From Zygnema cylindricum (Eukaryota; Streptophyta; Zygnematophyceae; Zygnematales; Zygnemataceae): a stretch of DNA of 64,000 nucleotides. This document shows positions 49,001-59,302 of this stretch, piece after piece. Location of the stretch: assembly GCA_037447655.1 (NCBI GenBank), contig JBBHKE010002119.1, positions 1 through 64,000 on the forward strand, written 5' to 3'. The notes below the pieces were generated by a model, which worked only from the letters and a program-made list of their open reading frames with translations, was not told where the DNA came from and did no database searches. A program made the position numbers and the translations under genes. Position 1 is the stretch's first letter, and each line of letters opens with the position of its first letter.

Positions 49001-52000
49001 CTCCCCCTCTCCCTGTCTCTCCATGTCTCTCCCTCTCTCCCTCCCTCTCTCCCTCCCTTTCTCTCTCCTTGTTCCGTTTTACCAGGTGGCAGCATGCAAA
49101 CATGCCTTCTGTCGGACCTGCTGTGAGGACTATTTGGCAGGGCTTGAAGAGGGGGAGGAGGGAAGCTCCTCTTTAACTGAGAGAAAGTCAACTTCATGTC
49201 CTCACTGTCAGGAGCCACTGACACTCGATCTAAATGGAGGAACAAGCATTTATGGGAAAGGGGATAAAGGGGGGAAAGGTGGAGGAGGAGGGAAGGGAGG
49301 GAGGAGGCGAAGCATTCTAGAAAGAATAGATTTGGATCAATTTCAAAGTAGCACCAAAATCGAGGCTTTGGTGAGTTTTTTTTAAACAAATGGGTTTTGT
49401 TTTGTTTCTACTCTCTAAGCTGGGTGGAAGAAGAGAAAATCGAATGGTGAATTTAGTTTTTGAAGCAGACGGTGAATTTTTCAATCGACTGGTCTCCTGG
49501 TGACACTTGTTGAATTGGCACGAGGTTGCCGTTCAACATCGGGGTAGAATGTGGTCCGTCCACACTAAAAATGCACCCAAATAAATGTGTATGGACCCGT
49601 CCACACTAAAAATGCACTCAAATAAATGTGTATGGACCAGCCAGGCCCGGTATCGGGCTGGTGGCGCAGGGGTTAGCGCATTCACAGCTAAAGTCAAGGT
49701 CCCAGGTTTGAGCCCTGGCTGGCTCAAATTTTCCCAAGTGTGGGACATACCGAATCCCAGATTCTGCGGAAATGCAACAAAACTCATTTCTTAACCAGCA
49801 TTTTTCTTTTTCTTCACGTAGTAGTATGTTTATAAGCCATATGGTAAAATGCTGGTTATAAGTAGTTTTTCAGATTTTTTTTTTTTTTTTTTTGAAACGT
49901 TGATTTTTCTGTTATTGCTATAAATGGGTCTGTCATGCTTTCTCCAATAAACGGCTTTCTCCAATAAAAGGGAAAACAGTGAAAATGTGTAACTCAAAAA
50001 AAGGTGAAACGGAAAAAGTAAAGATAACAGACAAAAAGAAACAGACAGAAAGCGGGGGGACAAAAAACGGACATAGACTTAGGCAGAAGGAAACAGTTAC
50101 ACACAAGTAGACAAATAATGTACCTTGTGAACTTGACGCTTTGTTCAAAATAGACCTTTAGGCTTTCTAATCCTAGTCCTCAGTATGGTTTGTACCGTCG
50201 AAAATTCTCCTTTCCTGACAGTTCATACCAGTTATGAAGCTGCACTTAAACAGATTCTGTATAAAAATTCAATTGGATTATCAAGACCTCACGTTCTCGC
50301 TTTTTACCAGTCCCCCGCTTCTTTTTTTTGTAGCTTTTTTTGACCATTTTCCTTTTTCAATCTTTTTGTTTTCACATAGCTGGTTATACCGTCAATCACA
50401 GAACCTCAAGGAAGGTTTCTAAGTTTTGGATGAAACTCTTTAGATCCTACTTTGTCTATTAAAATGGATGAAAACCTTGAAAATAATCTTTGTTTAAACC
50501 TTTAAACATGAGCATTAAGGCTCTTACATTTGTATCTACAAGAATTAAGAGTGCTATTAGCGTTAATAACACTGTTTCAGTGCCATCTTTCTTACCCTCT
50601 GACCAAATTAATGTTAAAAATACTAAATTGTCCATTTATAACATTAATTTCGGAAATGGTCAATAATTGTCCATGTTGCTTGGCCCCAAATTATACTTTA
50701 GTGACGCTGATATAAACCCCACACTAATACTTCCTTGACGCTAAAAATGATTCACGGTGCAGTAGTGGCCTCTCTTTCCGCTGTATCTTGACAGGTATCC
50801 AAAGTGGCTCAAGTCTGGATAAGGCAAGCCCAGTGTTATCGTTCATTAAATGAGTGAGGTTTTTCTTTGAAGTTCAATGTAATTTCCGCACAAAACCTTG
50901 GGGTTGGGAAGCAGAGGGAGGAGTTGCATCTGATGCTGGAAGACGATCCTTCTGCAAAAGCGCTTGTTTTCAGTCAGTTCACATCGATGCTCGATCTCAT
51001 CGCATTCCAGCTCACAAAGGTGAGAGCAAAAGTCGAATGCCTGACAAAAGTCAGGTGTAACACAAGGTCATAGAATGCTCAATACCAATAAATAAAGTGA
51101 GGCAAAGTAGACAAAGTTACGATTAAAGAGATCGAAGGGGGCAAAGAGTGAGTATTAGAAAGTTAACTTAAAAAGGCAACTGAAAAGATAAGCATGTGAA
51201 CCATAGTGGCGTAGGAAAGGAAAGTAGGAGGGGGCAGGGGTGAAATGGAGAGTTGAGTTACGTGTCCTTAAGATTGTTATCATTTGAAGAAGGATATTTC
51301 TACAGATAAATCAGATTGAGCGTGCTCCAAAAGCTATATGTCCTATGTTCATGATGTGCTTTTCTATGAATGTCTCAATGACCAGGCCTAAATTGTGCAC
51401 CGTTTTTTGTTAAGCGCATCATCATAATTTGTCTGGACCATGCTAATTTTTGGGGCGTCATTTTTTTTGTACCTGCTTATTCAATTGTGTGCTCCACAGT
51501 AGTTCAAGCTTCTGATTCATTAATAATCCTTTATAGTGTGTCAAACACTGTGGATCAGATAGTGTTTCGAATCCAAATTGATATTTTTTTGAGGGGATGT
51601 ATCCACCCACTGTTCTTCATCATTTATGACAAAGGACTTGCAGCTTAAACGTTTGAGACACATTGAAAAGCTTCATTTAGGTACACAGGTGAAAAAAACC
51701 AGCGGTCCTTTCACGTGAGTCATTGTATCCAACAATTTTTTTTTTATTGTCACGGAAAAAAGGATACAAAAAAAAGTGGCAAAACTAAAATAAAAAAACT
51801 GTACCATGTAGGTTTTCAACCAGCCGTACGGTTTAAAAGAGTGTCCTAGTTCAAAAAGATTGAGTATTCTCAGGTTCGAATCATTGAGTTACATTTGTTT
51901 TTTTTTTTTCCTCTCTTTTAAAAAAAAAAAAAGGTTTACATATGTTTGTCCGTTACGTTGGCCCCATTTTTTCATCCAAAATGTGGTTTTGTATTCAAAC

Positions 52001-54705
52001 TAGTTCTATTTGCAGATTGAACTGAGTATTGCTGCGTTGTACATGTTATTCAGTTTAATGTTCTGGTGATTGTCGAGAAGGCCTGATTCATGTCGTTGCA
52101 ATGTCTGGCAATTTAATATTCTGCGTTGTTTCTCAAAAGAATAACACCATTATTCACGGGAAAAATTATTGGCAATCAGGTCTAATTGTTGGCATTGGCA
52201 GAGATATATGTCAGTAACTTACAATGTTGTGTTAATGATTGTATGTACACTTTTTTTGTGAACAAAAGTCAATTGCAAAATCTCATCTGTGTCACAAGTC
52301 TGGTGATTGTTAAGACGTCTCATGTCTGCTGGACCAATTGATGTAGGTATCCAGTTGTTGTAAAGCATTTTATTTTTGCCTTTAACTTTTGTTCTTATCA
52401 TACTATTGGTTTTTAATTATCACGCAAGCCGCATTGCAGCGTGCTACAGGCATTGTTCAACCTTACGTGACTTGACGTTTTAATGTCTAGAGGTTTCTCT
52501 GCTATCTCAAATGTTTAATGATGTTTCTAGTTGCTTGGCAGTTGTCGTCTGTTAAGTGTTCAGTGCTTTAAGTAACAATCTTCCGAGTGAACATGTTCAA
52601 GATCTATACTTTCGTGTGGTGGGCACCACTGTCGTCATAACTCAAAAACTTCTTAACCGTCCCATAACAGGTAGGTTATAAATGTGTGCGACTTGATGGA
52701 AGCATGAGCATGGAAGCAAGGGACCGGATGATCGATAACTTCACCAACGATCCAGATTGCAAGGTAGTAGATGGGGCTGTTGGTAATAAGAGTTTTATTC
52801 TATTGAATAGAACAAACAAAGTAGCAACTTGGTCTGGAAAGTTCCTGGTGGTACCATTATGGATCTATTGGGGTGAATGAAAGTAAGGATCCATCAAGCA
52901 AAATTTAACGGAGTCAATTGAGTTTTTTAAGTCAAATCTCTTCCTGAGCTAAGCAAAAGGGATGTATAGATCTGTAATATATTTGTGTACTATATATGCT
53001 CGCTCGCATATCATATGTTATTTGCTTAGTTTGATTAATCTTGGCTTATTTGGGTGTTTGCTGGTCCTAACTTTCCATACTTTTGTTGGAAAGTTCTGAA
53101 TTTGGATCATCAAACTTTTTTGAGGTGTTTAAAGTCAGTGAGCATGCACAGCAATTTTGAAGTGTTTTGTAATAAAGCGCACTTCCAAGTCAAAGCAGGC
53201 TCGTGAATTTGAATTTCCGTCTGTCAGTTTAAGGGAGTTTTGCATCAGGAACATGGCTCCCACCTGTTACACCTTTGTAAATGTAGGTGTTTCTTATGAG
53301 TCTCAAGGCGGGTGGTGTGGCGCTCAACCTTACTGTTGCTTCACATGTGAGTCTCCATTCCCTTTTGGTAAAATTCAAAAGAGAACTTTAGGAGATTTCT
53401 AGTTTTTGCTTGTTTTTTTGGATTAAGATATTGGAGGTCTGATTGGATCTGCATCGGCTCTTGAGATTTGCATGTTTGGGATTCAAGGGTGGGTGAGAGA
53501 AAAGGGCAGGAAGAGAGAACAAGAGACGTTTGATATTCGAAGGTGGAAGTTGGAAATTGAACATTCTAGTGTCAACAGAGACTGAGTTCATTGTCAGTGT
53601 TGAGGATTTTAGAAGTATGAACTTTGTATCCTCGATATGTTTTTGACTTATCTTTTCTGTTGTACACTTTTCCTTATCACAACGTCCTTGTAGGTGTTTT
53701 TGATGGATCCATGGTGGAATCCAGCAGTGGAACAGCAAGCCCAAGACCGGATTCATCGCCTCGGGCAGTATAAACCTGTGAGGTATGGGTGTGAAGTAGA
53801 TATTACCAGATCTTACCGCAGTTACTTTCCTTTTATCTCATATTATTTTAAAATGGCTTGAAAGGTAATCCCCTTTTCATACTGCTGTGGTTTGTGGATT
53901 ATGTATCGTTTTCTTACTATGTCTATAAAAGGGGTGAAGGCAGGGCGCATGCTTTGTGTCAAAGATTCTACAGCAAAGTTATTTGAAAGTTTGAAAAGAT
54001 GCAATCTATCTTCACATTAGACACTATGTTCCAGAGAAACCTCGTCTCTTGAAAAGCTTGTATTTTGTTGGGGATTGTCGCTTCATGAAATCGGCAGGGT
54101 GACGAGGTTCGTGATTGAAAACACGATTGAAGAACGCATATTAAAGCTCCAAGAGAAGAAACAACTTGTATTTGAAGGGTGAGTGTGAGTCTTATTTTGC
54201 ATTTGCTATCTCATATGCTTATAAAGCTTCCAGTTTCTGATTTGAGATGTGTTTGTAGGTTGCGTCCATTTCGAGAATATTATGAATGGAACTTGTGCTG
54301 GCCATTGAAAGCTGCTTTTTGGCATTATTGCCATTGTAATGGTGCGTCTTAAGCTTTTGTTTTGAGTCATAGTTCAAATGTTCGAAAACAATGAGTTACG
54401 CTACATATTGTAACCCCTATACTATGCGCATGCTATATTTTATTTCCGAGTATAATACACGTAGAGTACGGAAAAACCACATCTAGAGTTTCCAATTGCT
54501 TTCGGGCATTTTAACTATGTTGTAAATGTCATCATGGTGAGGATGTTTGCCGTCACAGCCATTGTCTTCATAAAAATACATCTTTCACATTTGAAACTAA
54601 GAAAGGAACTGGGTTTGTTGTGTGAAAAACAGCACTGTTGGAGGTTCGTCCGATGCAATTGGAAAGCTTACAGAAGGCGACCTTCGATTTCTTTTTTCCA
54701 ACTAA
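40089..54705 (+). CDS. RAD16: RAD16-like SNF2 helicase with RING finger (DNA repair)
   Basis: Predicted Swi2/Snf2 ATPase of the RAD16 type, which in yeast works in global-genome nucleotide excision repair with RAD7. Seventeen exons, all GT-AG and in phase: 40089-40853, 43459-43977, 44104-44703, 45022-45144, 45611-45684, 46060-46132, 46687-46833, 47351-47436, 47932-48001, 48422-48547, 49086-49370, 50915-51019, 52671-52763, 53287-53346, 53694-53782, 54098-54178, 54633-54705; 1122 residues. Residues 1-230 are acidic and lysine-rich. [16 protein letters not shown] opens the helicase. Motif I is DEMGMGKT (267-274); Ia is [13 protein letters not shown]2HC finger (C472, C475, H487, C492) follows. 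DEAH (627-630) spans the exon 3/4 junction; SGTPLQN is 655-661. A cysteine-rich FCRKCEC...CDFCGC segment is 682-707. The C3HC4 RING has C850, C853, C865, H867, C870, C873, C899, C902. Motif V is [13 protein letters not shown]; motif VI is [11 protein letters not shown] (1057-1067). The protein ends RFLFSN. The start is the first ATG of the open exon. The exon 7/8 boundary is the least certain. Confidence 0.93.
40835..41172 (+). repeat. Tandem duplication including exon-1 splice donor
   Basis: The end of exon 1 with its donor (GGCATGGGGCCTGAAGCAG, then GTAAG at 40854) and the following intron recur at 41018-41172, with GGCCCGAAGCAG and GTAAG at 41037. Both copies continue with TACTGTAG, CTCAAGGAGTTGGTA and GATGCAGCTGCTTG. 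The donors are 183 bp apart. Reading through to the second meets a stop at 40869. Confidence 0.85.
40873..40898 (+). repeat. ATTG microsatellite in intron 1
   Basis: Five to six ATTG units begin 20 bp after the exon-1 donor. They are present only in the first copy of the local duplication; the second copy has a single unit region. Confidence 0.8.
41784..41996. mobile_element. Small MITE in RAD16 intron 1
   Basis: GTATCGCTATTAGCGTCAATGACACT at the left and AATGATTCACGGTGTA at the right match the ends of the CACCG-family element at 36440. It is about 210 bp. The left end is slightly truncated. An equivalent copy lies at 50551-50760. Confidence 0.65.
47444..47500 (+). repeat. 26-bp tandem duplication in RAD16 intron 8
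   Basis: ACAAAGAAGAAAC followed by GGGATGGTCA occurs twice in a row just after the exon-8 donor, with one substitution. No function is apparent. Confidence 0.7.
48240..48364. mobile_element. Possible short CACCG-family MITE in intron 9
   Basis: GCACCGTTTAAGAATTAGCG at the left and CTCTAATAATAATACACGG at the right resemble diverged CACCG-family ends in inverted order. The right edge lies only ~57 bp upstream of exon 10. The match is weak and could be partly chance. Confidence 0.4.
48548..49085 (+). repeat. Pyrimidine-rich intron 10 (CT and CCCT tracts)
   Basis: This intron interrupts the RING finger coding sequence. It has long C/T-only stretches on the + strand at about 48560-48625 and 48865-49075, flanking a purine-rich stretch (48630-48740). 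The complementary minus strand therefore shows long artificial open frames, including one of 243 codons. Purine/pyrimidine asymmetry of this length can form triplex-prone DNA, which is inference. Confidence 0.8.
49558..49639 (+). repeat. 41-bp tandem duplication beside the SINE
   Basis: Two copies beginning GTCCACACTAAAAATGCAC (49558 and 49599) differ by a single C/T. The following GTATGGACCAGCCAGG leads directly into the tRNA-derived SINE head. Confidence 0.85.
49652..49800 (+). mobile_element. tRNA-derived SINE in RAD16 intron 11
   Basis: A pol III A box (GTGGCGCAGGGGTTAGCGC, 49661-49679) and B box (GGTTTGAGCCC, 49705-49715) are spaced as in a tRNA. An unrelated body and a T-rich tail follow, which is the plan of a SINE. 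It lies in sense orientation in the intron between the RING exon and exon 12. Stem pairing is too poor for a functional tRNA. Confidence 0.75.
50551..50760. mobile_element. Small MITE in RAD16 intron 11
   Basis: GTGCTATTAGCGTTAATAACACTG at the left and CTAAAAATGATTCACGGTGC at the right are inverted, matching the CACCG family. It is about 210 bp and shares internal sequence (CAGTGCCATCT...TACC) with the copy at 41784. It ends ~155 bp before exon 12. Confidence 0.65.
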
Positions 54706-55539
54706 GAATGCCTCTAATAACAGAATTTCTCCACCTTATGGGGCGTGGACAATGGTTGATTACATTGAAGGTATGTGTGTGATGTGAAATGCACAGGCTT
54801 ATAATCATTTCGAGAATGGAACAGAGGCGTTATTGGCCTTTCCATGCCATCAGTGTTTATGAACAGATTCGGGACTCTCCATTTTATCTTTACTTTGAGT
54901 AGACTTGGTTGATGACTGCGTCACATACTCATATTTTTCTTAAGAATTTGTCCTTTTCGCCAAAGGCGCCATATGGGTAGAAAAGGGCATTAGTTTTGCA
55001 ATTTTCCAGTGTCCCGTCTCTTTATGAATACACTGTGTTTGGTCAGTGACCATATCAGCTTCTTATCGAAGTCTGCAAAACAAAAAAAAGTAAAAGCTTT
55101 ATTCAGACCGCGTAAGAATGTATTTCCTTGTTCATGTTCAATTTATTCCGTCTTTCATGTGTTTAGTCTTGTGTGTTTTGTTTATCATGTGTTTGTCTTT
55201 TGTGAATTTTGTCTTTTGTGTGTTTTGCCTTTGGTGTGTTTTGAGTTCGGTGTGTTTCTCTTCGGTGTTTTGTCTTCGGTGTGTTTCAGCAAACATAAAT
55301 AGGGCAACCTTATTGTATTACGGTTTAATAGTGGCCGACTTTATTAAAAAGTGCGATGGTAAACCATCTGAGTCCATAAGAACAAAAGGAAGTAGCATTG
55401 CTAAAACTGAAAAACCACATAACAAGGGAATAAACAAAAGGGAAAATCAAGGCAAAAACTACGAAAATACGAAAGGATGGCAGGGAAGTCGAAAACACCC
55501 AAAAAAACAAAATCCAACTGTGTAAACAGTAATAGTACG
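54706..55539. other. RAD16 3' flank; T/G-rich simple repeat
   Basis: The sequence after the stop has no recognisable gene and presumably includes the 3' UTR. At 55140-55290, TTTTGTGTGTTTTG and TCTTCGGTGTGTTT units repeat irregularly. A 135-codon + frame (55118-55525) is low-complexity because of this repeat and is rejected. Confidence 0.55.
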
Positions 55540-55884
55540 AAAATGTGAATTGGGTACAAAATTAGGGTACGGATACAAAATAAGGGTATTTAAGTAGGGT
55601 ACGAAACTCAGGGACATAAATAGGGTATGTAACCTATTAACGAAAGCTAAATGGAGTACGTAAAAGGGTACTTACAAATAAATAGGGTTCATAAACAGGG
55701 TAAGGAACTGTAGGGCATAAATAGGGTTCGGAAACGGCAATATAGTACGTAAATAGGGTATGAACAGATAAATAGGGTACTGAACTGTGGTACAAAAACA
55801 GGGTACGGAAACATAAATAAGGTACATAAATAGCGTACGGAAAATATAGGGTACATGAAAAGGGTATGGAGTTGCCGTATATGA
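55540..55884. repeat. Degenerate AGGGTAC/ATAAATAGGG repeat, left part
   Basis: Irregular units of about 12-20 bp containing AAATAGGGTACG and GGAAC fill this stretch. The same kind of unit resumes at 63420-63530 on the far side of copia element 2, so the element inserted into a pre-existing repeat patch. It is not the plant telomere motif TTTAGGG. Confidence 0.75.
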
Positions 55885-56890
55885 TGAAATTTTGTGTCCT
55901 GGAAGCCTCTAGATAGTATTTAACTAACCCACTTCAAGATAGTATTTAACTAACCCACTTCAAGCCACAACCACTGCTGCCCAAGAAGGCAAACTGACAA
56001 TTTGACCGCACCCCTGTGCAGCCTGGACTCCCCTGAGTCCGTAGCAAAAAGAATCACTGAAAACGGCCAACCAACCGATAAGTTATGAGTCTGCAAAAAT
56101 GCCAAGTTTATACAAACTCTCAAAGAGAGAGAGGTGCCTCTCTACCAAATTCTCTAAGTCTTAAATCCCTCTCACAACCCCTATCTATTGAAGTACGAAC
56201 CAATCAAATCAATGTAGGGTACAGAAATGTACTATGGCCGATGTACTTTCTGTACGGCCTATGTACGACAACCCCATTGAGTGGACGCGTGTCCACTTTT
56301 AATTTGTCTTTATGTTCGCCAGAATTCGTGCCACCAAATGTCATCCCTCCGCGTGGCGCCACGTCATGCCACGTCCATAAACGCCAAAGTGACCATTCCG
56401 CGATCTCGGCAGTGATATACGCCGTCGATTAAATTCGACATTAAATGTCTGCCGTCGAAACAAATGTCCGATTCATTTGTTTTCGTGCGAGATAATGTTC
56501 GCACGATATAACATTGGTTCTATGTTCTTCTGTTCGTCATCCCGTTAACTGGAATCATGCTTTTAACAGCGTTTATAAAATTATCAAACCTAATGTATCC
56601 TAACGGACTTCTACGACAGACTGGTTAGAGCTAACGGCTACGCCGCGCTCTGCCGGTCACAGGTTCGAGTCCTGCCGGACTCAACCTTTTATTGAGAGTG
56701 ACATAAGTCACTCTTTAGCCTTGCTTAAGCTAGGACAGCCAAGGCTCAGCCACCCTCTCTATCCCTCACTGACTACGCCAAGTATGGTGGGTAGAGAGAG
56801 GAGGTGGAGGCAGGCTGTCCGCCTTTTTCTTTTTCTATTTGAACTAAATTTAGACCTAGAAAATACCATATAAAACTAATAATTTCAACA
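55885..56890 (-). repeat. 3' LTR of copia element 2
   Basis: 1006 bp, from TGAAATTTTGTGTCC to AATTTCAACA on the + strand, the TG...CA pattern in both directions. It contains a 26-bp tandem duplication (55912-55937 and 55938-55963) absent from the other LTR, perfect hairpins (GTGGAC-GCGT-GTCCAC at 56281-56296; GAGTGAC-ATAA-GTCACTC at 56696-56713) and the tRNA-like segment at 56614-56683. Confidence 0.95.
56614..56683 (+). other. tRNA-like segment in 3' LTR of element 2
   Basis: CTGGTTAGAGCTAACGGCTACG, then an exact B box GGTTCGAGTCC (56662-56672) and TGCCGGACTCA. It resembles the 3' two-thirds of a tRNA, closest by eye to tRNA-Arg(ACG), but lacks a pairing acceptor 5' strand. It is antisense to the LTR. 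Confidence 0.6.
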
Positions 56891-56903
56891 ATCCCCTTAT
56901 TTT
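56891..56903 (-). promoter_or_regulatory. Polypurine tract of copia element 2
   Basis: On the minus strand AAAATAAGGGGAT lies immediately before the 3' LTR start TGTTGAAATT, directly after the pol stop codon TAG at 56904-56906. This is the standard site for plus-strand DNA priming. Confidence 0.85.
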
Positions 56904-58550
56904 CTAGTCCAATTTTAATTTCAATTTTAATCCACACTTTTCTCTGCAATATTTTAACTTGGGAGACGGCACCGGTTTTGTCATCATATCAGCTACTAGT
57001 GTTGGGTATCGAGGACCACTTGTCGATATTCGATATGTACCGAATTTTAGGTGTCCGATAATCGATGTATCGCCTCGATATATCGATTATCGAAATATCG
57101 CGATATTTAGCCGATTTATCGCCGATATACCGTATCGGCGATATATCAAGGCATTTAAAAAAAAAAAATGAAAATTTTCACGTCTCCAAAGTCACTTGCC
57201 TTCGGACAAGGTGACTGTAAAATCTTTGCCGAAAAAAAATACGGTTTTTTCTTGAAAGTCAGCAGAGTGAAGGAGATCTCTGAGGTACATTTGACGCGGT
57301 ACACTTTCGAAGTACACGTACATAATACACAAGTACGGATTTCTATACGAAAATGGTCGGTTATAAAATCTTTGACGATTTTAGAGATTTGATCGTCAAC
57401 TTACAAGGAACCACTCAAATCAAAACACGTATGTAAAAACTTGTTTACAAAAGATACACGATGTTAATCGAGGCCTCTATAATACAGAAAGTTTGCTGTC
57501 TGTACTATTACAAAGACCTTCTCATGTAACCATACCCTAAATAAGTAATCATATGAATTACAGAATTTGTACTTTTTTGTCGGTTACATTTTGCGGCGTC
57601 TACCTTTAAGTCACGGAACGAAAATCACGTCGTACAAGGCGTATCCGACAATTTGTTTTTTTCGCTAAAATAACATATTATATTAAAATATAAAATATTA
57701 GACTATAAAAATACTATATATCGCGATGATTTATGTTGGTCTCGGTACGATATTATGAGGAGTCTGCTCGATCGATATTCGATATATCGAATATCGAGAT
57801 TATCGCGATATGAATTTACCCGATACCCAACACTATCAGCTATCATTTCCTCACCAGATCTATATACAAAATTCACGATTTTATTCTCAACTTTTTCTCT
57901 TACAAAACTTAATCTTATGTACATATGTTTAGCCTTAAAATGATGTTTTGGATTAGCTGCAATTGCAATGGTTGCTTGATTATCACAAAACACTTCATGC
58001 ACTCCCTTCTTCATATACCCTAGTTCTTGCAGCAAGGACTTGACCCACATCAACTCTTTCACAGCAAAGTAAGAGGCCATGTTATTAGCCTCCATCGTAG
58101 ACTGAGCAACCACCTTTGTTGCTTACTGCTCCAACAACAAGCACCTTCCCCAACATACAACACATACCAAGAAGTGCATCTTCTCATAGGTGCGTCCCCA
58201 TAACTGGTATCACTCCAAGTAGTGATGTCAGTGTGCTCTCCTCCCAAATGCAACCATAACTCTCTGGTTCCGACCAGATATCTCATGACTCTCTTGGCAG
58301 CCTCCCAGTCTATCTTCGTAGGATCATTAAGACTCCTAGTGAGTACTCCAACTGCTGCCGCTATGTCTGGCCTGGTATAGTTCATAAAATAGATTAAACT
58401 TCCTACAACTTGTCTATAAGGGATAGATTTCATAAACTCTCTCTCCTCTGGACTCATCTGATCATCTAAGATTATCACTCGTCCTTCTACACTCCCATCA
58501 CTTACTTTTTTCAAGTCCATAAGAGTGGTACAACTGTTAGCCTTTTTCAT
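56904..58550 (-). pseudogene. Copia RNase H, element 2 (interrupted by MITE)
   Basis: The minus strand encodes YRQVVGSLIYF..TRPDIAAAV (RT-RNase H connection), then the RNase H motifs TTWSDTSYGD, CCWSSKQQ, EVFCDNQATIAIAANP and HMYIRLSFVREKV. It continues past the MITE to ADMMTKP and a TAG stop at 56904. RNase H removes the RNA strand during cDNA synthesis. There is a frameshift near 58100 (ending SLRWRLITW in one frame, resuming ANNMASYFAVKELMWVK in another). Confidence 0.92.
56997..57835. mobile_element. hAT-like MITE inserted in copia RNase H
   Basis: Ends TAGTGTTGGGTATCG and CGATACCCAACACTA with 8-bp flanks TCAGCTAC and TCAGCTAT (7 of 8). The interior matches the copy at 37638-38266 (GAGGACC...CGATATTCGATAT, AAGTCACTTGCCTTCGGAC, ATCTCTGAGGTACA), with about 210 bp extra. 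It splits the last codons of the copia polyprotein: ...SGEEMIAD before it and ADMMTKPVPSPKLKYC after it, so it landed after the copia element. Confidence 0.92.
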
Positions 58551-58559
58551 CTAGTATTT

Positions 58560-59269
58560 TTCAAACATATTACCTATTGGTTATTTCTGAGTAAGTCTGA
58601 TAATCCTCTTCCCTCTATCTCTCTCCATTTGGATCCCCAAAATATATATTGCCTCCCATAAATCTTTCATATCAAATCTGCTTCTATGATCTTTCTTTAA
58701 CATATCTATTTTTCCAAAGATTTACTCAACATTAGCAGATCATCCACATAAATTGCAATAAAAATGACACCATTCTCATCTTCAAACGTAAAGATAGAAT
58801 GGTCAGAGCTGATCCTGATATATCCCAGACCGGTGAGAAACTCATCTAGTTTCTTATTCCACTGTCGGGGAGTCTGCTTCAATCCATATAAGGACTTTAT
58901 GAGCCTGCAGACTTTGCTCTCTTCTCTTTCTTCCACGAACCTCTCGGGTTGCCTCATGAAAATTTCTTCCTCCAACTCACTATTAAGAAAAGCAGTCTTA
59001 CAGTCCATCTGGTGAATTTCCATGTCTTTTGCTGATGTCAAACTGAAGAGAATCCTTACTCATCGGAACCGAACAACTGGAGCAAAGGTCTCTTCATAAT
59101 CAATCCCCTTCTTTTGGTTAAACCCTTTCGCAACCAATTGAGCCTTATATCTCTCAATGGTATTATCTGGGTTAAGTTTTGATTTTAATACCCATTTACA
59201 CCCATTAGGTTTTTTGTTTGGAGGACAATCCGCTAATTCCCAAGTATTTGCTTCCATGATAGAGGCCAT
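58560..59269 (-). pseudogene. Copia reverse transcriptase, element 2
   Basis: Motifs in order on the minus strand: [78 protein letters not shown] and the catalytic YVDD at 58739-58750. One frameshift lies near 59050, between APVVRFR and the LTSAKDMEIHQMD segment. A further break after SKSLEK (58706) leads to the degenerate end. It is clearly the same family as element 1. Confidence 0.93.
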
Positions 59270-59302
59270 CTCATCATTTATGGCTCTAATCCATCTATCT
59301 TT

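Noticed and set aside
48372-49103. 243-codon minus-strand frame rich in Glu, Arg and Gly
   Set aside because: It is the complement of the pyrimidine-rich intron 10 and RING exon; low-complexity artefact.
49652-49727. Functional tRNA gene
   Set aside because: A and B boxes are good but the anticodon and acceptor stems do not form; a SINE head fits better.
55118-55525. 135-codon + frame downstream of RAD16
   Set aside because: It is composed largely of the TTTTGTGTGTTTTG simple repeat (Cys, Val, Phe, Leu) with no domain.
55540-55884. Interstitial telomeric repeat
   Set aside because: Units read AAATAGGGTACG and vary in length; there is no run of TTTAGGG or its variants.
56614-56683. Functional tRNA-Arg gene
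   Set aside because: The acceptor and anticodon stems do not pair, and the sequence is part of a repeated LTR; described as tRNA-like only.
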